Shown: positions 56,935-64,000 of the stretch, one piece after another | Layout: each line of letters begins with the position of its first letter | How positions within the stretch are numbered: the first letter of the stretch is position 1 | Assembly (NCBI RefSeq): GCF_009749465.1 | Contig: NZ_WBIS01000001.1 | Location: 496,001-560,000, forward strand | Source of the DNA: Agromyces terreus | GTDB lineage: Bacteria > Actinomycetota > Actinomycetes > Actinomycetales > Microbacteriaceae | Reading direction: 5' to 3' | Length of the DNA stretch: 64,000 nt | The notes under the pieces: model-generated | Seen by the model: only the letters and a program-made list of their open reading frames with translations | Told to the model about the DNA's origin: nothing | Database searches by the model: none | Translations under genes and position numbers: made by a program

Positions 56935-57919
56935 CCGCTTCGAGGTGATCCCGGTCGGCATCACCCGCGACGGCGCCTTCGTGCTCGAGAGCGACGACCC
57001 GGGTCGCTTCGCCCTCGATCCCGACCGCCTCCCCGAGGTCGTCGACAACGGGTCCCGGGTGCGCTGGCCCGAGGGCTCCGGCTCGCGAGAGCTGCGGGTG
57101 TCCGACCCCGACGGCGAACGCTCGCTCGGCGAGGTCGACGTCGTGTTCCCGATCCTGCACGGTCGGTTCGGCGAGGACGGCACCGTGCAGGGCCTCCTCG
57201 AGCTCGTGGGGCTGCCCTACGTCGGCAACGGCGTGCTCGCGTCGGCCGTCGGCATGGACAAGCACTTCACGAAGACGGCCCTCGAGGCCGCCGGCATCCC
57301 GGTGGCGCCGTGGGTGACGCTGACGCGTGCCGCGCTCGACGCCGACGCCGAGCTCTGGCAGCGGCGGGTCCGCGGGCTCGGGCTGCCGGTGTTCGTCAAG
57401 CCGGCGCGGGCGGGCTCCTCGGTCGGCGTCACGAAGGTGACCGACTGGTCCGAGCTCGACGCCGCGCTCGACGTGGCCTTCGACGAGGACCGCACCGTCC
57501 TCGTGGAGCAGGCGATCCCCGGCCGCGAGATCGAGGTCGCGGTGCTCGAGGGTCGCGACGGCGTCCGCGTCAGCGTCGCGGGCGAGGTCGTCGTCTCGGG
57601 GCGGGACTTCTACGACTTCGAGGCGAAGTACCTCGATGCGCCGGGCGTCGACCTGGTGTGCCCGGCCGAGCTCGGCGACGGCGAGGGCTTCGAGCTCGAG
57701 CGCATCGCCCGCCGCGCGTTCGAGGCGATCGGCGCCGAGGGACTGGCCCGGGTCGACGTGTTCCTCGGCGACGAGGGATTCGTCGTCAACGAGATCAACA
57801 CGATGCCCGGCTTCACGCCCATCTCGATGTTCCCCACCTGCTGGCTCAACACCGGCCTCAGCTACCCCGAGCTGATCGGCGAGCTCATCGACGTCGGCCA
57901 CGCCCGCGGCGCCCGCTGA
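56834..57919 (+). CDS. ddl: D-alanine-D-alanine ligase
   Basis: 361-residue ATP-grasp enzyme joining two D-Ala for the peptidoglycan stem. LLFGGRSSEHSISC at residues 8-21, VFPILHGRFGEDGTVQGLLEL near 98, LPVFVKPARAGSSVGVTKV near 183, VNEINTMPGFTPISMFP near 319. Full length with a start at ATG 56834 preceded by AAAGGA. The first third of the gene lies within gpsA in another frame for 101 bases, which explains its local codon pattern. Confidence 0.96.
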   Translation: MDKLRVVLLFGGRSSEHSISCATAGGVLGAIDRDRFEVIPVGITRDGAFVLESDDPGRFALDPDRLPEVVDNGSRVRWPEGSGSRELRVSDPDGERSLGEVDVVFPILHGRFGEDGTVQGLLELVGLPYVGNGVLASAVGMDKHFTKTALEAAGIPVAPWVTLTRAALDADAELWQRRVRGLGLPVFVKPARAGSSVGVTKVTDWSELDAALDVAFDEDRTVLVEQAIPGREIEVAVLEGRDGVRVSVAGEVVVSGRDFYDFEAKYLDAPGVDLVCPAELGDGEGFELERIARRAFEAIGAEGLARVDVFLGDEGFVVNEINTMPGFTPISMFPTCWLNTGLSYPELIGELIDVGHARGAR

Positions 57920-57933
57920 GGCGATCGGCCGGC

Positions 57934-58452
57934 TCAGTCGGTCGGCGTCGCGTCCTCGACCGAGGTGCACCCGCCCTCGGCCGGAATGGCGCTGACGGCG
58001 CGGGAGAGGTCGGTGAGCGCCGTCGTGCCCGAGACGACGTCGTTGTCGACGATCACCTCGACGGCGGGGGTGCGGCCGTAGGTCGTGAACGCGTAGTTCG
58101 GCTGCTGCGTCTCGTCGACGAGCCAGTCGATGCCGTCGACGCTGACGCAGCGATCGGTCGTCGGACCGGGCGTCGGCACACCGCAGCGCAGCAGCACCGA
58201 TGCGGGGTCGCCCCAGGCGCCCGTGCCCTGCGCGTCGGTCTCACGGGCCGGCTGCTCGGCGACGGTGTCGGGCAGCAGCACGACGAGGTCGGCGCACGCG
58301 GGATCGCTCGCCGCGGGGGCGGCCTCGAGGTTCACGATGGGGCTGCAGGCGGTGAGGGCCGCGGCAGCGAGGACGACGGTGAGGATGCCTCCCGCGAGTC
58401 GACGGTGCCGGGGGCGACGCACGGACGGGCGAACGGCGGGGTGCTGAGACAT
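57934..58452 (-). CDS. DUF3515-family lipoprotein
   Basis: 172 residues. A basic N-terminus, a hydrophobic stretch LAGGILTVVLAAAAL and the lipobox LTAC at residues about 33-36 mark a lipoprotein. The mature part has Cys pairs and an SVDGIDWLVDETQQPNYAFTTYGR-like segment typical of DUF3515. The function of the family is unknown. It is convergent to ddl, with 14 bases between stops, and its position beside ddl/thiL is common in actinobacteria. Confidence 0.8.
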   Translation of the reverse strand: MSQHPAVRPSVRRPRHRRLAGGILTVVLAAAALTACSPIVNLEAAPAASDPACADLVVLLPDTVAEQPARETDAQGTGAWGDPASVLLRCGVPTPGPTTDRCVSVDGIDWLVDETQQPNYAFTTYGRTPAVEVIVDNDVVSGTTALTDLSRAVSAIPAEGGCTSVEDATPTD

Positions 58453-58459
58453 CCGCTTC

Positions 58460-58465
58460 AGGTTA
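58460..58465 (-). promoter_or_regulatory. -10 box, leaderless promoter of the DUF3515 gene
   Basis: Minus-strand TAACCT, 7 bases, then ATG 58452. Confidence 0.5.
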
Positions 58466-58476
58466 CCCCGTCGCGT

Positions 58477-60207
58477 TCAGCAGTTCGGACGGCACGAACG
58501 CTGCGACAGGGCATCGGTCAGCACCGTCTTCAGGTCTTCGGGCCGCTGCGCGGAGTAGGCGGCGCCGCCCGTGGCCTCGGCGATCAGCCGCATCGATTCG
58601 AGGTCGGTGTCGGGTCCGATGCCGACGAGCACGACGGGCACGGGCCGGTCGCTCTCGGCGATCGCGGTGAGCTGCTCGAGGAGGGCCTCGCGGCTGATGC
58701 CGTTCTCGTCCTCGTTGCGCCCGTCGGTGAGGAGCAGGACCGAGTTCACGTTGGCCGGGTCGTAGTTCTCGCGTACCGCCTCGACGGCGGCCAGGGTCGA
58801 GTCGTAGAGCCCGGTGGCCCCGCCGAGCCGGCCCGGCAACGACGCGATGGCGTCGAGCACCGCCTCGCGGTGGGCGTCGTCGGCGAGCGGTTCGATCGCG
58901 GACAGCGGCTCCCAGTCCTGATCTCCGACCCGCGTCGTCGAGAACGCCCAGAGGCCGACGTCGACCGCCTCGGAGAGCTGCGAGACGGTGCCGGTCGCGG
59001 CCTGGGTGAGCAGGTCGATGCGGCGGAGGCCGGTGACCGTGGGCTCCTCCATCGAGCCCGACACGTCGATGACCGAGAGGATGCGGGATCGGAGGCTCAG
59101 CACGCCCCAGTTGCGGAGGATCGAGACCTGGGCGGATGCCGCGGCCGAACCGACCTCGGTCGCGTCGGCGAGCACGCCGTCCTGTTTGAGCTCGCCGCCG
59201 CCGGTGCCGTTGCGGAAGCCCTCGGACGCGAACCGGGCGGAGTCGTCCCAGAGCGCGATCTTCAGCGCGTTCAGCTGGGCCGCGCGCTGGGCGAGGCGCT
59301 CCTGTTCGGCACCCTCCGGCTGGGTCTCGGCGGACTGGTACTTCGCGAGCTCGGACTTGTCGAGCATGCGCAGGAACGGGAACTGCAGGGCGAGGGTGCC
59401 GTCGTCGGGGTAGAGGGCGAGCAGGGGAGTCGCCGCGTCGTCGTGGTTGTGCATGGCGACCTGCTGCTCGCTCGCGATCGCCACGGTGCCGGGAGGGCTG
59501 ACCGCGAGCGCCGCGAACGCGGCGTCGACCCTGGTCGGCGCGCCGTCGCTCAGGCGGATCATCGCGTTGCGGAACTGGCGCGCCTGCCCGATGGGCGTCG
59601 CGCGCTCCATGGCCTGCAGGCCGTTCAGGCTGGCCGAGGACGCCTCGGGGTCGGCGAGGAGGGTCGGCAGCTCGCCCGTGAGCACGTCGGCCCAGTCGAG
59701 CTCGCGGCCGGCGAGCGCGTCGGCCCCGCTGACCGGCGCCGCGAACACGACCGGGCTCGAGGCGATCGACCGCTCGAGGGCCACGTCGGGCACGTCTCGG
59801 CCGAGCGAGCGGGCGCTCGCCGCGGTGCGCACGAGCCAGACGGGGGAGTCGGGGATCCACGCGTCGATGTCGGAGCCGTTGCCCGAGGCGAGCAGCGCGG
59901 AGGTGTCGGCCGAGTCCTGCGCGATGACCTCGGTGCGGGCGCAGGCGTCCTCGCGTGCGTCGTACTCGGCCGCGATCGCCTTGACCGGTCGCGCGATGGC
60001 CGTGTCGGCGACCACCTTCAGCGTGACGGGTTCGGTGCACGCGGGCGCCGCGGCGAGCCAGGCGCTCAGGGATCCGCCCGCCCAGGCCGTTCCGGCGATG
60101 CCCACGAGGGCGAGGCTCCCGGCTGCCGCGGCGACGATCACGGCCGTCCGGCGGTGTCGGCGGGCGCGTGCGCGTGCGCGTTCTGCTCGTTCGCTTCGTC
60201 GGTTCAC
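58477..60207 (-). CDS. Substrate-binding-like plus von Willebrand A domain envelope protein
   Basis: 576 residues. Basic N-terminus and one helix (about 25-45) act as anchor or signal. Residues about 55-330 resemble a periplasmic solute-binding fold (TLKVVADTAIARPVKAIAAEYD, then WIPDSPVWLV). Residues about 370-560 are a VWA domain with a MIDAS motif DVSGS (D381), TDGR near 490 and GIGPDTDLE. No permease is nearby, so it probably binds a surface ligand rather than feeding a transporter. GTG 60207 has GGAG 5 bases upstream. The protein ends with a C-x3-C pair. Confidence 0.8.
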   Translation of the reverse strand: MNRRSERAERARARARRHRRTAVIVAAAAGSLALVGIAGTAWAGGSLSAWLAAAPACTEPVTLKVVADTAIARPVKAIAAEYDAREDACARTEVIAQDSADTSALLASGNGSDIDAWIPDSPVWLVRTAASARSLGRDVPDVALERSIASSPVVFAAPVSGADALAGRELDWADVLTGELPTLLADPEASSASLNGLQAMERATPIGQARQFRNAMIRLSDGAPTRVDAAFAALAVSPPGTVAIASEQQVAMHNHDDAATPLLALYPDDGTLALQFPFLRMLDKSELAKYQSAETQPEGAEQERLAQRAAQLNALKIALWDDSARFASEGFRNGTGGGELKQDGVLADATEVGSAAASAQVSILRNWGVLSLRSRILSVIDVSGSMEEPTVTGLRRIDLLTQAATGTVSQLSEAVDVGLWAFSTTRVGDQDWEPLSAIEPLADDAHREAVLDAIASLPGRLGGATGLYDSTLAAVEAVRENYDPANVNSVLLLTDGRNEDENGISREALLEQLTAIAESDRPVPVVLVGIGPDTDLESMRLIAEATGGAAYSAQRPEDLKTVLTDALSQRSCRPNC

Positions 60208-60284
60208 TTGGGCTCCATTGCTGCACGGTGAGCAACAGAGAGCCACCGCGTTTCGGGTATCGCGGCCTGGTGAGGCGACTTCAC

Positions 60285-60312
60285 CTTACGTCACGATCGA
60301 CCGATACGTAAG
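60285..60312. promoter_or_regulatory. Inverted repeat in an AT-rich promoter gap
   Basis: CTTACGT (60285-60291) with ACGTAAG (60306-60312), next to a further GTAA/TTAC pair, in the most AT-rich stretch of the window between the VWA gene and thiL. It is a possible operator for the VWA gene. Confidence 0.5.
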
Positions 60313-60382
60313 TATTCGTTACATTCCCGTCACGTCCCCCGCCCGGGTGACACTCCGAGAAGGCCTGATGAGCGGCCTGTCC

Positions 60383-60388
60383 TAGGCT
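60383..60388 (+). promoter_or_regulatory. -10 box, leaderless promoter of thiL
   Basis: TAGGCT, 6 bases, then GTG 60395. Confidence 0.55.
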
Positions 60389-60394
60389 TGCGGC

Positions 60395-61417
60395 GTGCCA
60401 GATTCACCGACGCGGAGCGAGCCCCGAGACGATGACGCCACGATCGGCGCCATCGGAGAGATCGCGGCGCTCCGACGCATCCTGCCGCGTCTCGAGTCGG
60501 GCGCCTCGGCGCTGCTCGGGCCGGGCGACGACGCCGCCCTCGTCGCGGCATCCGACGGCCGATTCGTGGTCACCACCGACCTCCTCGTGCACGGGCCCGA
60601 CTTCCGCCTCGCCTGGTCGACGCCGTTCGAGCTCGGCTGGAAGGCGGCCGCGACGAACCTCACCGATGTGGCGGCCATGGGCGCGCGGCCCACCGCGCTC
60701 GTCGTGGCGATCGCCGCGCCGCCCTCCGCGCCGGCGTCGCTGCTCGAGGGCATCGCCGACGGACTGCGGGAGGCGCTCCGGGCGCTCGCACCCGGCGCGG
60801 GCGTCGTCGGCGGCGACCTCTCCGCCTCCGACGTGCTCACGATCGCCGTCACCGCCTTCGGCGATCTCGAGGGCCGGGCGCCCGTACGGCGCTCCGGAGC
60901 CCGCATCGGCGACGTCATCGCGCACGCCGGCGCGCGGGGCGACGCGGCGAGGGGTCTCGCGCTCCTCTTCGCCGAGGCGACGGATGCCGCGGGCGAGCCG
61001 TCCGCGACCCTGGCCGCCGAGCTCAGGGCGCGGCATCCCGACCTCCTCCGCGCCCAGTTGGCGCCCTCGCCGCCGGTGGCCGCGGGCGTCGTCGCCGCGC
61101 TCGCGGGCGCGACCTCGATGCTCGACGTGTCCGACGGGCTCGCGCGCGACGCCCGCCGCGTGGCCGAGTCCAGCGGGGTCGCCCTCGATTTCTCGTCCTC
61201 GGCGCTCGGCAGCGACCCAGAGACGGTACGCGTCGCCCTCGCCGGCGGCGAGGACCACGGGTTCCTCGCGACCTTCCCCGACGACGCCGCGGTGCCCGAC
61301 CCGTTCGAGGTCATCGGGCGCGTGGTCGCGGGCGACGGCGAGGTGCTGCTCGACGGCCTCGACGTCGGGGCCGACGGATGGGATCCCTACGCGGGATGGG
61401 ACGGCAGATCCGGCTGA
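60395..61417 (+). CDS. thiL: Thiamine-monophosphate kinase
   Basis: 340 residues, phosphorylating thiamine phosphate to the active diphosphate. LLGPGDDAALVA near residue 45, VVTTDLLVHGPDF near 62, TNLTDVAAMGARPTALVVAIAAP near 88, GGDLSASDVLTI near 142 and a late GGEDHGFLATF near 285 define the ThiL/PurM-like fold. The GTG start follows the -10 box by 6 bases. Its last 31 bases overlap the 3' end of rsmD on the other strand. Confidence 0.93.
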   Translation: MPDSPTRSEPRDDDATIGAIGEIAALRRILPRLESGASALLGPGDDAALVAASDGRFVVTTDLLVHGPDFRLAWSTPFELGWKAAATNLTDVAAMGARPTALVVAIAAPPSAPASLLEGIADGLREALRALAPGAGVVGGDLSASDVLTIAVTAFGDLEGRAPVRRSGARIGDVIAHAGARGDAARGLALLFAEATDAAGEPSATLAAELRARHPDLLRAQLAPSPPVAAGVVAALAGATSMLDVSDGLARDARRVAESSGVALDFSSSALGSDPETVRVALAGGEDHGFLATFPDDAAVPDPFEVIGRVVAGDGEVLLDGLDVGADGWDPYAGWDGRSG

Positions 61418-61983
61418 GCCGGCGTCGCACCGGCCCACCAGAGCGTCGTCTCGCCGTAGTCCCGCCGACGCTCGACCGCGAGCCCCGCGGGCCAGGTCGG
61501 CTCGGGGGAGCGGGCGCTGCGTTCGACGACGACGAGGGCGTCGGCGTGGAGGAGCGGAGCGAGCAGCGCCAGGTCGCGCGCGAGCGCGCCCTCGTCGAGG
61601 TCGTACGGCGGGTCCACGAACGCGAGATCGACGCCGGACGGCGCGGACTCGAGGTAGGAGGCCACGGAACGGGGGACCACCCGGATGCGCGCCGCGCCCC
61701 GGCCGAGGGCTCGCGTGACGGCCTCGGCGTTGCGCCGGCACACGTCGGCCGCGGGCTTCGCGCGCTCGACGAGCACGACCTCGGCCGCGCCGCGGCTCGC
61801 GGCCTCGAGGCCGAGGGCCCCGGAGCCCGCGTAGAGGTCGAGCACCACGCCGCCGTCGACGGCGTCGCGCGCCTCGAGGGCGGAGAAGATCGCCTCGCGG
61901 ACGCGGTCGCTCGTGGGACGCGTGCCGGAGCGCGGCACGGCGAGGGCGAGTGAGCCGGCGGCCCCGGCGATGATGCGCGTCAT
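61387..61983 (-). CDS. rsmD: 16S rRNA (guanine-966 N2)-methyltransferase
   Basis: 198 residues. RIIAGAAGSLALAVP start, RPTSDRVREAIFSAL near residue 22, SAM motif LDLYAGSGALGLEAASRGA near 47, and the catalytic DPPY motif near 125 identify RsmD. The C-terminal WWAGATPAQPDLPSHPA tail is coded in the thiL overlap. recG, its frequent neighbour in actinobacteria, lies two genes away. Confidence 0.93.
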   Translation of the reverse strand: MTRIIAGAAGSLALAVPRSGTRPTSDRVREAIFSALEARDAVDGGVVLDLYAGSGALGLEAASRGAAEVVLVERAKPAADVCRRNAEAVTRALGRGAARIRVVPRSVASYLESAPSGVDLAFVDPPYDLDEGALARDLALLAPLLHADALVVVERSARSPEPTWPAGLAVERRRDYGETTLWWAGATPAQPDLPSHPA

Positions 61984-61992
61984 GCTCCCCGC

Positions 61993-61998
61993 AGCCTA
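61993..61998 (-). promoter_or_regulatory. -10 box of rsmD
   Basis: Minus-strand TAGGCT, 9 bases from ATG 61983 with GGGGAG in the spacer. Confidence 0.4.
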
Positions 61999-62086
61999 CC
62001 GGCCCGGTCGAGGCATCCGCCCCGCTCAGCTGCACCCGTGGCATCCGCCCGCTCGTCCGGGGACCGGTCCGGTTCAGCCGCGCTGC

Positions 62087-62092
62087 CATGAT
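62087..62092 (+). promoter_or_regulatory. -10 box, leaderless promoter of the TPR-like gene
   Basis: CATGAT, 6 bases, then GTG 62099; the spacing supports this GTG over the upstream ATG codons. Confidence 0.4.
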
Positions 62093-62098
62093 GGACGG

Positions 62099-62896
62099 GT
62101 GGATGACCAGAACGTGGAAGCCCCTCCCGCTCCCGTGGCCGCCCGACGTCCGATCGTCGACCAGTCGGTGCTCGACGGCATGTGGGACTTCGCAGACCCC
62201 GGGGCGACGGCGGCGCGGTTCCGTGCGGTCGTCGACGACGAGTCGGCACCGGCGCCGGTCCGCGCCGTGATGGCCACCCAGCTTGCTCGCGCCCTCGCGC
62301 TCCTGGGCTCGGTCGACGAGGCCGAGCGACTCCTCGACGCGGTCGAGCAGGGCCTCGCGGAGTCCGACGCCGAACTGCGCGCGCGGGTCGCCGTCGAGCG
62401 GGGCCGCATCATCGCCGACGGCGAGGAGCCGTCGGCCGCCGTGCCCGCCCTCACGCTCGGCGTGCGCGAGGCGGCGCGCGCCGGATCCCCGTTCCTCGTG
62501 CTCGACGCGCTGCACCTGCTCGCCCTGCACGACCACGGCCACGAGGAGGAGTGGGCGGTCGAGGGACTCGACGTGCTCGACGGCCAACGCGACCCCCGCG
62601 TGCTGCGCTGGGGCATCGCGCTGCACCACAACCTCGGCTGGGCCAAGCACGATCAGGGGCGATCCGTCGGCGCCCTCATGGAGTTCGAACGTGCCGTCGA
62701 GATCGCCGACCGCCACGGTTCGGCAGAGCAGCGGCAGGTCACGCGATGGTCGGTCGCGAGGTGCCTGCGCACGCTGGGCCGCACCGACGAAGCCCTCGCG
62801 ATGCAACGCGAGCTCGCCGAGGCGCGTCCCGACGACGCGTACGTGCTCGCCGAGATCGAGGCGTTGACGGCGGGCGCGCCTACGATCGAGGCATGA
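62099..62896 (+). CDS. TPR-like helical repeat protein
   Basis: 265 residues, soluble. Repeated helix pairs with tetratricopeptide spacing: QLARALALLGSVDEAERLLDAVEQGL near residue 62, VLRWGIALHHNLGWAKHDQG near 168, VARCLRTLGRTDEALAMQRELAEARPDDAYVLAEIEAL near 222. Likely a protein-interaction scaffold; partners unknown. It overlaps recG by 4 bases (ATGA) and so is made together with it. Confidence 0.75.
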   Translation: MDDQNVEAPPAPVAARRPIVDQSVLDGMWDFADPGATAARFRAVVDDESAPAPVRAVMATQLARALALLGSVDEAERLLDAVEQGLAESDAELRARVAVERGRIIADGEEPSAAVPALTLGVREAARAGSPFLVLDALHLLALHDHGHEEEWAVEGLDVLDGQRDPRVLRWGIALHHNLGWAKHDQGRSVGALMEFERAVEIADRHGSAEQRQVTRWSVARCLRTLGRTDEALAMQRELAEARPDDAYVLAEIEALTAGAPTIEA

Positions 62897-64000
62897 CGGC
62901 CGAGCAGACGCAGCACGGGGGCGTCGGCCGATTCACGCTCGACACCCGGCTGACGGGCGCCCTCGGCGGTCGCACGGCGCAGGCGCTCGAGCGCGCGTTC
63001 GGGTACCGCACCGTGGGCGACCTGCTCGGCCACTACCCGCGCCGATACGCGCTCCGCGGCGAGCTGACCGCGCTCGCGAGCCTGCCGCTCGACGAGAACG
63101 TCACCATCGTCGCCGAGGTCATCGAGGTGCGCGAGCGCACGATGCGGTCGCGCAGGGGCTCGATCCTCGAGGTCAAGATCTCCGACGGCACGGGCATCCT
63201 CACGCTCACCTTCTTCAACCAGGCGTGGCGGTCCCGCGAGCTCGTCCCCGGTGCGCGGGGCATCTTCGCCGGCAAGGTCGGCGACTACCGCGGAGCGCGC
63301 CAGCTCGCCCACCCCGACTACGAGCTCTTCGACGACGAGGCGCCCGCATCGCCGACCGACGCCTCGGTCAAGCGCTGGGCCGAGGCGCCCATCCCGATCT
63401 ACCCGGCCACCGGCGCGCTCGCCAGCTGGCAGCTCGCGAAGGCGATCGCCCTCCTGCTCGACGGGCTCGACCCCGTGCCCGACCCCGTGCCGGCGGCCGT
63501 GCGCTCGGCGCATGGGCTGCTGTCGCACCGCGACGCGCTCGAACGCGTGCATCGGCCCGAGGCCGAGCGCGACTGGAAGGCCGCAAGACGCACTCTGCGG
63601 TTCACCGAGGCGATCGTGCTGCAGACCACGTTGCTGCTCAGGCGGGCCGAGCTGCGGGCGCACGCGGCCACCGCGCGGCATCCGTCGCCCGACGGCCTCC
63701 TCGCGCGCTTCGACGACGCGCTGCCCTTCGAGCTCACCGGCGACCAGGTCGAGGTCGGCGGGCAGATCTCCGAAGACCTGGCCGAGCCCGTGCCCATGAA
63801 CCGTCTCGTGCAGGGCGAGGTGGGCTCGGGCAAGACCGTCGTCGCGCTCCGGGCGATGCTCGCGGTCGCGGATTCCGGCGGCCAGTCGGCGCTGCTCGCG
63901 CCCACCGAGGTGCTCGCCGCGCAGCACCTGCGCTCCATCGTCCGCATGCTCGGCCCCGACCTCTCGTCCCAGCTCGTGCCGACCCTGCTCACGGGCCAGC
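62893..64000 (+). CDS. recG: ATP-dependent DNA helicase RecG (5' part)
   Basis: 369 residues visible; the window ends inside the gene. Wedge/OB domain about 40-160 (DLLGHYPRRYALRG, FFNQAW), then the helicase start FELTGDQ near 282 and Walker A GEVGSGKTVVALRAMLA near 312, with PTEVLAAQH near 337. RecG remodels stalled replication forks and branched DNA. ATG 62893 overlaps the preceding stop. Confidence 0.93.
   Translation, partial: MTAEQTQHGGVGRFTLDTRLTGALGGRTAQALERAFGYRTVGDLLGHYPRRYALRGELTALASLPLDENVTIVAEVIEVRERTMRSRRGSILEVKISDGTGILTLTFFNQAWRSRELVPGARGIFAGKVGDYRGARQLAHPDYELFDDEAPASPTDASVKRWAEAPIPIYPATGALASWQLAKAIALLLDGLDPVPDPVPAAVRSAHGLLSHRDALERVHRPEAERDWKAARRTLRFTEAIVLQTTLLLRRAELRAHAATARHPSPDGLLARFDDALPFELTGDQVEVGGQISEDLAEPVPMNRLVQGEVGSGKTVVALRAMLAVADSGGQSALLAPTEVLAAQHLRSIVRMLGPDLSSQLVPTLLTGQ

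Overview
This window is a high-GC chromosomal segment from an actinobacterium, most likely of the family Microbacteriaceae (an Agromyces-like organism). The evidence is the strong G/C third-position bias, frequent GTG starts, start/stop overlaps of the ATGA and GTGA type, many genes whose -10 box lies only 6-7 bases before the start codon (predicted leaderless mRNAs), and intergenic hairpins built on the word GGATGCC/GGCATCC. I see no rRNA, insertion sequence, phage or CRISPR array. No gap without a gene or a described RNA element exceeds 300 bases. Assignments rest on reading motifs in the sequence; no database search was run.

Layout. 0-8.7 kb is mostly minus strand: a Dcu-type C4-dicarboxylate carrier (cut by the window start), a stand-alone 5'-3' exonuclease, a membrane metal-dependent hydrolase, a biotin-uptake operon (bioY, acyl-CoA ligase, thiolase, bioM, bioN), and two small unknown proteins. 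8.8-29.7 kb carries a trehalose synthase/phosphatase fusion and most of the branched-chain amino-acid pathway (ilvD, ilvBN, ilvC, leuB, ilvE), interleaved with cutC, serA, a TetR/MFS pair, a fumarylacetoacetase-family enzyme, a divergent class V aminotransferase/LysR pair and gltX. 29.8-35.7 kb has tRNA-Gln(CTG), a class A penicillin-binding protein, an MBL-fold hydrolase, a lipid kinase, tRNA-Glu(CTC), and a manganese (yybP-ykoY) riboswitch in front of a TerC transporter.

35.8-51.4 kb is the most unusual region. It runs in one direction: PP2C phosphatase, FHA protein, membrane Ser/Thr kinase, FHA plus helix-turn-helix protein, a 1795-residue surface protein with about eleven Ig/cadherin-like repeats and two fibronectin III domains, MoxR ATPase, DUF58 protein, a transglutaminase-like membrane protein that has lost all three catalytic residues, and a final FHA protein. 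It reads as a phosphorylation-controlled system for building or gating a giant cell-surface protein.

51.4-64 kb resumes housekeeping genes. A short Leu-codon leader peptide and hairpin precede leuCD, which run straight into murA, an acyltransferase, gpsA and ddl (cell-envelope precursors). After these come a DUF3515 lipoprotein, a substrate-binding/von Willebrand A protein, thiL, rsmD, a TPR-like protein and the 5' part of recG, cut by the window end.
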